A DNA stretch of 64,000 nucleotides from NCBI GenBank assembly GCA_024516035.1, contig CM044956.1, forward strand, positions 5,516,222 through 5,580,221, in the 5' to 3' direction. The notes beneath the pieces were generated by a model that did no database searches, had not been told where the DNA came from, and saw only the letters and a program-made list of their open reading frames with translations. How positions within the stretch are numbered: position 1 is the stretch's first letter; each line of letters opens with the position of its first letter. Shown here in pieces: positions 35,701-47,700 of this stretch. Source of the DNA: Bactericera cockerelli (taxonomy: Eukaryota > Arthropoda > Insecta > Hemiptera > Triozidae). The position numbers were made by a program, and so were the translations under genes.

Positions 35701-38700
35701 GGGGGGGGGGTATATCCAACCCAACCATTCTGGTGAATGAGGAGGCGGCGGTCACCAGTACAGAGGTAAGGGGGAGGTTATATCCAACCCAACCATTCTG
35801 GTGGAGGAGGAGGCGGCGGTCACCAGTACAGAGGTAAGAGGGAGGTTATATCCAACCCAACCATTCTGGTGGATGAGGAGGCGGCGGTCACCAGTACAGA
35901 GGTAAGGGGGAGGTTATATCCAACCCAACCATTCTGGTGGATAAGGAGGCGGCAGTCACCAGCACAGAGGTAAGGGGGAGGTTATATCCATCCCAACCAT
36001 TCTGGTGGAGGAGGAGGTGGCGGTCACCAGTACAGAGGTAAGGGGGAGGTTTTATCCAAAGTTTATTATTCAAATCTGTCAGATTTTATTTAATTGGGTG
36101 ATATAGTTTAACATAAACTGATGAATTTAAACCCGTCATAACAAGAAAAAAAAGCTAGATACATCTAAAGTGGATCGACAAATATAGGTTGAAAATGTTT
36201 ATTTTTTTTAATTCCCATATTTTTGAGAATTCAATAATTAAAAACCATTACTTTTACTTTCCTTATCCGATAAAATGGAATGTAAACTATATTTTTCGAT
36301 CGACTTAGGATAAATCTAACGAATAAATCCAAGAGTGAGTAGCCAGCTGTATGAAAAAATCATTAATGAGGCATATTATTGGCACACTATTTCTTATCAC
36401 TGAAGTTAAGCAACTTCAAGCGAAGTTAGGACTTGGTTGAGTGACCATTCAAATTCCAATCCCTCGAGATGCTGGCTATAAATTCTCGGTCCACTTAAGC
36501 TGGTTCGTGAATTTCCAGCGAATGGAGGGTAAAACATCCATCGTGATATATGACAATGCAGTTGAAAGCAAGGTTAAAAGCAACGACCGGGATATTTTTG
36601 AGGCCGTGAAGCAACCATTTTTTTTCGTTTTTTGGTCACAGAGCGACCCCTTTGGTTTCAGGGTCTATTTACTAAAGCTTCATAATAAGTGCGTGTAATT
36701 TTCAGACCCACAAGAGAAGGGTCTTGGGATTCCTATCCAGGAACAGACCAGAGGATGAGGTCATATTCAGGAAGGCTGCTACTCACTTCAAGAACCTGTG
36801 CCTCTTCATATTCCACCTGAGGTAAGTTGAATAATCTGTTTGACATCTTCCATTTTCAAATAATCAAAGAGTTAGAAGCCCACGATTTTATTTATTTAAT
36901 GTATGACATACCTAGGTAGTTGTAAGTTTGAAAAAAAAGTTATCATAATTGTATTAATCACTTTCGGGATATCACAACTACTCAAACTCGCTTTACTAAA
37001 TCTACGCTGAAACCGGAACTTGAACCACCGACCTCCAGGTTACAAGTCCGCCGTTTTATCGATCAAGCTACTGAGGTCGGTTAGTTGTTAGTTGTAATTT
37101 AAATATAAAAGCCAGGAGATCAGATTGAAGTCGGTCGTCTGGGACTCGAAAAAGTTGTCAGTTCATTTATCGTTATACAGGATGCACTACAAAGAAGCGA
37201 ACTGACTTTACACTCCATGATAGAAGCGCTTTAATGTTCAGGCTCCATTTTTTAAGGTATAACTTTTCATCCGATTTTTTGTCTGAAATAATACCTACAT
37301 TATGAAGTCAGTTGTTGTAATTTACTATGAATTAATATCCGTACGATGCACTAATATATGTGAGCTTTAAACAGGATGAGCTGCAAAAAAAAATACACTT
37401 CCAATTATGGACAGGACACAATACTTCCTCGTGAATTATTCACATGGTGCACAATTTATTGATAATATTTTTTTATTTATTATCTTTCTATTTTTATCTA
37501 TTAACTTTCTATTATCACTAAATTCAGTTAACCGACCTCAGTAGCTACTTGATCAATAAGGCCGCGGACTTCAAGTTAGGGGTTTGCTTGTGGAGTAAAA
37601 ACATACTTATTATGGGTCTGGTTCCATAATAAGTATGTTTTTAAGCAGCCTACTAAATTTGAACAAGAATCATCAACACACATAACATGAAGATCATTTA
37701 CCGTGCACTGGTAGTCAAGTAGTTTTCACGCTAGTCTGATAGTCCAGGTAGCGGAGGGATCCGTTCGAATGCCACCCAGTGCATGAATTTTTCCTCATCA
37801 ATTTGAGACCACTTTATAATAAGACTCTGAGAGTTAGGTGGTAGAAAATGCTTTAAGCATGCCTGGTTTGCCTGGTTTGAATTTGTATTAAAAAATTGGT
37901 TACAAATATCTTTAATATCTACAATCTATATAGTTTTTTTTAACAATGAGATCAATGGTAAATCATTTTGCCATTCAGAAGGTCCCAGGTTCGCTCCCAT
38001 GTTCCGACAAAAAAAATTTATTCTTAATTTGGTTACCGTTGTTTGTATGGGATACCTTCCGGTGCGCTCGTGTTGACCCAGCACCTAAATGGGAAGTATT
38101 GTGTCACTTCTCGCCCATGAAAGAGGAGGCATACTACGGGATGGGCAGGCTACAACACAGACCACAAGCGTTTACAGTAGCTCCTGTTTCATGGCTACGA
38201 AATAAAAAAAGGCTGTGAAACACTCATTTTTTTTTTTTTTCTTCTTTTTTTTTGAACAAAGCAAACACAATACTTCTGATTTCTGATATTATAAGTTTAT
38301 CGGAAGTAAAAAACACAAGTCCAAGCACCTATTCCTCGCGGAGTACAATAAATCTAATGAAAAAATAGTTCCGCCCTCGCAGACATAACTTGTGCAAATT
38401 TAATATTATCTCATGGCAAAATTTCATCCGAAAAGCACTACTTCCACAGGAATGTTTCATATATATGTATATGTAAAGTAATAATAAGAATAATAATAAA
38501 CAAAATTTTCCGCAATGTTATTACTTTAAGTCTGTATAAGTGGTCGGTAGTAAATATTTTTTCCAGTATTTTATTGTTTCATGCAAAAGGGTAAAGTAGA
38601 CATTCCATACGATGCTTCTTGAATAGTAGGTTCTACTAAGTTTGTATGTCATTCTATTAAGTTTGTATGTCACTGTACATAATAAATCGTGGATACTATG

Positions 38701-41700
38701 TGTCAAAATTATGTACAGAAGTGGGTAAGACATTTAATTATCATCATCATCATCAAAGGTTGGCGTCATCGTGAACGATGATAGCCAGACAGTGGAGGAA
38801 TGACTCAGCACTTCTACCACTGTCTTTACAAGGAGGCTAATAATTGACAAAGGCCCCTAGAACCCAGCCAATGCTGGTCTAATCCCTGTTTATAGTCCCC
38901 CAGCTAGATTTATTTATATAAAAAAATACATAGGTACCTACTACATTAAACAAGTAACTACCCCACAAAACAAGAGGACTGTATCCCCTTAGTGTGGTGT
39001 AGTCGCAATAAATATATGTTACGTATGAATTTTAACTTTTTATTTATTTTATTTTACAGATAATAAATTTCTGCCATTTGCAATCCAGAGGGCAAAGTAA
39101 TAATAATAATAATGCTTTTTCTTTGTGTTATTATGTCACAATTTTAGTGGGTAGCGCAGAATCATAGGACTTTACCACTTTAATTTACAATATCTTGTAT
39201 TATTTTTTTGCCTAAGATTCTGCCACTGGTCGCTGCTTCACATTAAAGCAGCTACTCATTTTTCCTCACGAGTTATGAGTGGACCCCGAACATCCAAGTA
39301 CAGAGCAGAAAAAATCCTCCCCCGCTGGGAATCGAACCCAGGTCACCATGTGTGCAATGCCTAGCGCGCTAACTCGCTCTGCCACAGTGACTCCAGAGGG
39401 CAAAGTACTCAGAATACTTGAGCAATTTCCTCTCTGGATTACAAGTGACATTTTTTGGAATAAATATGATCGAGCCTTTGGTTCTCCGGTATTTTGCTTA
39501 CAAATGTTGCCAACTTTGTTTATAAATCCCATTGTTTCTTCTGCCCAAGGTCCGACCGTTTCTACAGAGACAGCCACGAAGATGAAATTATTCTTGATCT
39601 GGGAATATACTCGATGTTTCTTTTTTACAGCCTTCTCAGAAGCAAAACCAGGACCCGCGTTCTCGTTTATATTACTTGGAGCGAGAGATTACGTATTATA
39701 TTAGGTATACCTGTTATGTACAATTATTAATGCAAATATTTTTTTTTTTTTTTTTTAAGATGAGTGTTTCACAGCCGTTTTTATTTCATAGCCATGAAAC
39801 AGGAGCTACTGTTGACGCTTGTGGTCTATGTTGTAGCCTACCCATCCCGTAGTATGCCTCCCCTCTGATGGGCGAGAAGTGACACAATACTTCCCAATTA
39901 GGTGCTGGGTCAACACGAGCGCACCGGAAGGTATCCCTTACAAACAATTCTTACCAAATTAAGAATACAAATTTGTGTCGGCACGGGGGATCGAACTCGG
40001 GACCTTCCGCATGGCAAGCAATTACAAATTATAAATTATTCCCAGGGACTCCGACGCAGCCCCCCGCATTGTGTTCCAGCCGGACGACCAGTCCCCCCCG
40101 GACGAGGCGGGGGAGATGTCCTACAACGGCACCCTCACCTTCCCGTACCTGCGTGACTGGGCCAACTACAAGTGCGTGCCCTACGTGCGAGAGATCACGT
40201 TCGACAACGCGGAGGAGCTGACCGAAGAGGGCCTTCCCCTGTTCATCCTGTTCCATCGGCCCGACAATGACACCGAACTGGTCAAGAAGTTCAAGCGGGT
40301 CGTCTCGGCCCACTTTGTCGATGACATCATTAGTCGTAAGTATTGTATGATCTAATCACCGTCATGTTCGGGTGATCGTTTGAGGAACAGGATCGTTCGG
40401 AGGCGATCCCTGATCATCCTCAAAGGCGGTTGGGATGGCCTATGGCCAAGTGTTCGGATACGCCATCATACCTTAAAACTAAATAATTAAAGTTAAGAAA
40501 ATAAAAGAAGGGAGACCAATGTTGGAGTAGAGATAATAACACTTATACATTAATTATTATTGTTAACAAACACTGAACGGATTAACCCATATAACGCCGT
40601 GAAATTTTTTGTTTTATTTTTTTCTTAGTGATATATTGAGTCCTGAATCAAAATAAGTGCTGTCAACTTATCACTCGGACTCAAAACAAAGAGCTTGAGG
40701 TGTCGCCAACTAACCTCAACAAGCTGAATTAATTAGAAAAATCCACAATGTAGTACCTTTCACCAGATGGGGCTGACGTCCTTCTGGAAGGACGTCCTTC
40801 CAGAAGGACGTCAGCCCCATCTGGGTTAAGATGGTACACAAATAATATCCCGGCCGGCACTCGCGCTATTCGGATACCGAACTGGCTACGCTCTCGTCAT
40901 AGAGCGGGTAAGACTAGACTGACTGCCTAATGGTCTAGTCAGAACCACTTTCGATGGTTGAGCTTTCCTGCTGACTCAGTCGAAAGACCTATGGTTTTGC
41001 GGATCATCAAACACCGGCAAACCAGAATCAGTTAAATAGACCGACCTCAGTAGCTAGATCGATAAGGCGGCGAACTTGTAACCTGGAGGTCGGTGGTTCA
41101 AGTCCCGGTTTCAGCGTAGATTTAATAAAGCGAGTTTGAGTAGTTGTGATATCATGAAAGATGATTAACACAAATATGATAACTTTTCTTTTTTCATATT
41201 AGTTAAATAGTCTGGCTGGGGGACTATAAAAGGAACTAGACTATCATTGGATTAGTTCTGGGGGCCGTTGTCAATTATGTCAATTATTTTAAAAAAAATC
41301 CGAACCCGCCGGGATTCGAACCCGAGTCACCTGGAATGCAAGCCGAGCATGCTACCGCTAGGCCAAGGTAACTACTGACTAGGGCTTTAATTACCAACTC
41401 AACTTCAGAGATCTTACTTTTGTATCCTCTCAAAAACATCACACAAAGGAGCTCCTTGATGTTTATAGTTACCCAGATTTCAAAGATACGAGTACATATA
41501 TGTAGGTAGGGTAGGTACCTACTGGATGCATGCTCTGATGCATTGATGAAAAGTAATAAGTTCCACGTGCAGTAAGCCACATATTGCAGGATTACTTGCA
41601 CACACCAATCTATTATATTCAACTAAATTTGTTTCGTGAATAGATATTGGAAAACCACAAATCATAGGAGCTCCATGTTCAAGGGTATACCTAATTGGGT

Positions 41701-44700
41701 ATCTGCACGGTTTGTGAGTTTTTAATTCTCAGAACCAATATAATATTTCCGATAATTTCTAATATTAGAAATCGGAAGTATTGTGTTTGTTTTTGTAAAA
41801 TAAAAATGTATTTATTTGCTCCGATTTTTTTTAACATTAAAGGGATGAGTGAAAAATCTTGTTGTGTTTTTATTCTAAATAAACTTTTGTATGATGTAAA
41901 TCAATTCAAATTATTTCTACAAGTATGAAGAGACAACATTTTGTATCCTATTATTCATTATTGAACTAGACATGTTTGTTTAGTTTACCTACTTTTAAAA
42001 CGCCTAGAAATTACCAGTATGTACTTATGTAGGTACTTAATTGTGCATAAATTGTATACTAACTTACATTCTACATATTAAGCATAATAATGTAGTCACT
42101 GTGGCAGAGCGAGTTAGCGCGCTAGGCATTGCACACATGGTGACCTGGGTTCGATTCCCAGCGGGGGAGGATTTTTTCTGCTCTGTACTTGGATGTTCGG
42201 GGTCCACTCATACCTCGTGAGGAAAAATGAGTAGCTGCTTTAATGTGAAGCAGCGACCAGTGGCAGAATCTTAGGCAAAAAAATAATACAAGATATTGTA
42301 AATTAAAGTGGTGAAGTCCTATTCTGCGCTACCCACTAAAAATTGTGACATAATAACACAAAGAAAAAGCATTATTATTATTAAGCATAATATACCAATC
42401 TTAATATATAAATGTCAAAGTCACTGACTGACTGACCACTCACTGACTGATCATCGCTCTACAGCCCAAACCGTAAGTCCTAGGAAGCTGAAATTTGGTA
42501 CGTAGCTTTGTGTTATAGTCTAGATGTGCAATAAGACGGGATTTTTCGAAATTCCCACTACAACACCTGCCATTGGCGAAAAAGGATTTTTTGCTTTCAC
42601 GGCCATGCCTCGGCCCGCAAAGCGGGCGATAGCCCGCTAGTCTATACTTATATAAGAGAGTTTCACTCACTGACTGACTCACTCACTGATTCATCACTGT
42701 TTCTCCGAACTGGTAAGTCCTAGGAAGCTGAAATTTGGTAGGTAGCTTTGTCTTATAGTCTAGATGTGCAATAAGACGGGATTTTTCGAAATTCCCACTA
42801 CAACACCTGCCATTGGCGAAAAAGGATTTTTTTCTTTCACGGCCATGCCTCGGCCCGCAAAGCGGGCGATAGCCCGCTAGTTATATCATAATTATCAATG
42901 TAATTGTACATATCTATGTATGTACAATTGTACATACATAGGTATATTATTGTGTCTATTGAAAAATTATTTAACTAGAACCAATGAAATTCTGCATGCT
43001 ATTTCTTGCTACTCATACAAACATTTTTACATTGAAAATGGCATTTTGTATTTTTACACTCATTCGAACAATTTTTCTTTCGTAAATGCCATCATAGTAG
43101 CGAGAGTATGTAAGCCTTTTTTAGAAAAAAATATGCATCTAAATTTCTTAAAATAAATTACCGACAAAAACGTGTTAAACCTTTTGCATCAAAAATATGC
43201 ATCTAAATTTCTCAAAATAAATTACCGACAAAAACGTCGAATGCTTCTGTCACTGTAATAATTAGACTTTCACGAGGGACTGATGAGACATGTGGCTTTT
43301 GAAACGTCTTAATACCACCAAGATGTCTGTCAGCAGTAATTGATGCGTGGCTTGGGGCAGCTTTCCGACAAAAGCATCTTTTGTGATGAAAATGAGCGAC
43401 CTTTCTTTCCTGTTCTTTGTGATTGTCAGGAACGCGTGTATGGAAATGTACTAGGGGTTGTGGTGTTATTATGTATAGTATAATACGTACATACCAAATA
43501 TGTACTAATATTTTTCATCATTGTGTAGCTCCATCGATGACGGCGTTTGCCAAATTCAATAGTGCTAATTCAATCTCTAAAACCGAAAGTGTTTCGATCT
43601 TTTATTTGTTTTGTTTTTTTTTTTAGCATTATAGCATTATTGTCTTTTTTTATCTTTAAATGTTTCAAAATTTTCCATGTATCCATTAAATATAATAAAA
43701 CAATCCATACGATAATAATAATAATGGCGAAGTTCTACGTGTAGAAATCGTAGGATTATTTGCACACACCAATACAAGGTATCTATTCGAATGGGTTTTT
43801 GACCCTAAACATTTCCCCTTAAAACAAAGCCTGATTGCTTCTCGGTTCCAATACATTAATAATACATTTCGAAAGTCGAAAGAATCGACATTAGAATTCA
43901 TTGTTGTCTCCTCCCGGATCCCTAATGTGTTCGCGCGTGCGCATTGTTGGGGAGAACAGAGTGATATTGTATGCTCATTAAAATTTGGACGATTCGACGT
44001 ATTTTTAGATGTGCAATGGTTTCTGTGCTGACATGATGTACAATTTGGGGAAAGCTACAACTCCAGATTGTGAACACTGTGGAAATCCCAAATAAATAAT
44101 TACATATATTGTACTAGAATGTTCTGCAAAGCTTTATATGGCCAGTGTTGAGGAAACGACGACCGTTAGATTTTTATCAGCTGACCGACAGCTGTCTTAC
44201 TTCTCACTTTTCTGTACTCATTATAGGTACTCAATACTATTGAACTGCACATTGCATAGTTGAGAGAAAAAAGGCGTACACATACACATGATACCTACTT
44301 ATGATAAGAAATATGGCTTCTTTTTTATATTTCGGGGTTTGCTGCACAAAATTAGCACAAAATACTCATGTAAAAAAAAAAACATTACATTTCAAAGGTG
44401 GTGTTGCTGGCGAAATGGAGCCTTGCCTGACCTATATTTTATTGCCTGACCGTGCACTGGTAATCAAGTAGTTAGTTAATGCCCTAGTCTGGTAATTCAG
44501 GTATCATAGGGATTCCTTGGTTTGAATCCCACCCAGTGCATGAATTCCTCATTATTTAGAGTTTGTGACTACAAATAATAAGATTCTGTGGGTTAGGTGG
44601 AAGAAAATGTTTTGAAGATTAACCTCACCTGATGGTTACCTTCCACTAAAGAGTGTTATAATTATTATAATTTTTATGTTACCTTCACTCCTTTTTATAA

Positions 44701-47700
44701 TTTAACTAGGTAGTTTGACAATGGTTTAGTCAAAAGGACATAGTCAATCAGTCAGACACGCAAAGATTTGAGTTTTTTTTATACATATGATAGTCCACGG
44801 TGGGCTGAACCTACCCTTAAAATATATGCATCTATATCCGGGACACCCTGTATAGAAATAATGTATGAGAAAAAGAAAAAAACTGCGTAACTTGCGTAAT
44901 TATAGAAAACTGTTTCCAAGTTCAAATGAACCTGTATCAAAAGCTTTCATCTGACGCGGTGGTATTCCCAGGAATCCAAAGTTCAAGCCATAACTAGCAA
45001 ATAGTAACTTACTGGCGAAGCATTGAATGATGTTGTTAAACTTCACGAGATGAAAACTTTTTGAATAATAAATCATTTCTAAAGAGCTCATCTAGCGATT
45101 CTGCGTAAGTGAATGTTTTTCCATTTTTGTCTCTAGTAGTATGTTATTTATTATAAGTATCATGACTCGGATGTATAAAAGATTGTACTTCTCATGGATT
45201 CTTTCACTAAGAATATAATATGTACAAAACAAAAATTCATATATCGTCCGTTTGTGTTCTGAAAGTTTTTAAGAAGTGTCGAAGATGTACAAGCTATTTC
45301 AATAGTGAAATGAACTTGAGTGAACTACCAATTTGCTCTCATGAAAAATCTCATGATAATTTCAATATCTGTTACCGTTTAGGCTGTGGTATTGTAAACA
45401 GACAACCTCTAAACGGACATAGTCAGCCAGTCGCACAGATTTGAGTTTTTTAGATATAGATATTTTTAATGGTTGGGTGGAAGAGCTCAAGCAAATTGAG
45501 AATCCTGCCATTGAAGTTGTAGAAGATGCTGAGTTGCTACGGTAACACAAGTTGTTGATTGGAAAAAGCTTCTGTTTCCTTTGAGATTCTACCTTCCGTT
45601 GAATTTAGAGAACGCTTGAATTGTAAGAAATATAAATTTATCTTGTTTAAATAATAAATTTTCTTATTATTTATTAAGCTGATGTTACAGGAGATGATTC
45701 TTTCACGTTGTCAGGGGAGGATTTAGGAGATGCTGAGTTGCTACGGCAACACAAGTTGTTGATTGGAAAATGTTTCTTTTTCCTTTGAGCTTCTACCTTC
45801 CGTTTTTACCTTCCGTTGAATTTAGAGAACGTTTGAATCGTAAAAAATATAAATTTATCTCGTTTAAATAATAAATGTTCTTGTTTTTTATTAAGCTGAT
45901 GTTACTAATAAACTTAATTTTTTTCCAATAATGCATTTCGGCGCTTACTCGCTCTGTTCCAGGCAAAATCAACTTCGTCACCGCCAACGGCCTCCTCTTC
46001 GAGCACCCTCTCCACCATCTGGGAAAATCCCGCGACGACCTCCCTCTCATTGCTATCGACAGCCTGAAGCACATGTTCTCCTACCCCTGGCGGGCTGAGG
46101 AGGATCTCTACAATCTGGAAAAGCTCCGCCGGTACATGGCCGATTTCTACTCCGAGAAGCTTCACTTTAGGTTGGACATATTTATGTATAATATATATTT
46201 TTTTTTTTTTTTCTTGTTTATATTATTATTATTATTATTGTCAATTTTATATTTAATTTTTACCATTATTTGTCTGTATACGAGTATATACAGGGTCTTC
46301 ATAAAGTCTCACCCAGGCCTAGGTTTCTCGAAAACGACTCAGAATATCAAAAAACGCAAAAAACCCGTATTCCTTTATATTTAGGGGGATTGATTTTCAG
46401 CCAAAAATTTTTTGCCTACACGGCCCCAGTCAGGCTGGGCATGGACCAACTTTAAAATCTTAAATAGAATGGTATGTCTTGTGGCATATTGTTTTAAAGG
46501 TCTTATTGAGAGAAGTTCATGACAATAAATTTCAGTGTGCTACGACTTACCGTTCTCGAGATACAGGGTCGGACGTCCTGCGTAATATCCCTATATTTTG
46601 ACCTATAACTCGTTAACCGTAAATTATGGAGAAAATTTTTCTGGCTAATAATAACTCCTTATAGCAAGAACTTTCGAACACGTTAAAATTTGATTTGTTT
46701 TTTCGTTAAATTTTTTTCGACTGTTCGTCCGGCTGGCTGACGAAACCGACCAGAAACTAACATCAACAGAATATGTCAAGTTATAACTTGTTCGAAAAGT
46801 CTCATCATAAGGAGTTATTATTATCAAGAAAAAAATTCTGCATAATTTACGGTTATCGAGTTATAGGTCAAAATATATGGATATTACGCAGGAAGTCCGA
46901 CCCTGTATCTCGAGAACGGTAAGTCGTAGCACACTGAAATTTATTGTCATGAACTTTTCTCAATAAGACCTTTAAAACAATATGCCACAAGACATACCAT
47001 TCTATTTAAGATTTTAAAGTTGGTCCATGCCCAGCCTGACTGGGGCCGTGTAGGCAAAATTTTTTTGGCTGAAAATCAATCCCCCTAAATATAAAGGAAT
47101 ACGGATTTTTGCGTTTTTTGATATTCTGAGTCGTTTTCGAGAAACCTAGGCCTGGGTGAGACTTTATGAAGACCCTGTATATGTTCTACTAATAAAGTGT
47201 TTCTAAATAAATAAATAAAATAAATAAATAAGGCGCTGCGCGCTGGTCTGTTGATCCAGCTGGTGTGGGAATCCGTTGGTTCAAATCCCACCGAGTGCAT
47301 TTTATTACAATCGAAGTCGAACCTGGATATAAGAGAAACCTCAATACGAGGTTTGGCTATTAAGTTCGTAGACGCGAGCCGCTACGCAAAAGCTGTCCAT
47401 GCTAGGAAGATATGATGAACATCTTTAGAAAGCTTCAAGTCTTGTGTTTTGATTGATAGCTGTCATATGCCTGTACTGTAAATTAGTTCTGTTGTAATAG
47501 CCCGACGCGCAAGACACCTTTTTTAGTTTTGCCGGATTTATGATTGATACAAACGTTGAGCAACGAGTGATTATTGAATTTTACGTAAAACTTGCTGGTT
47601 AAAACTTTTTCTTTGTTAAAGACAGTGTATAAGGAGTCATGTTTGAAAAGATCAACTCTTTATAAGTGGTTTAAACGGTTTCAAGGTGGTCAGGAAGATG

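Noticed and set aside
39279..39704. 141-codon plus-strand frame
   Set aside because: It crosses the junction of a family E SINE and a LINE remnant lying on the opposite strand.
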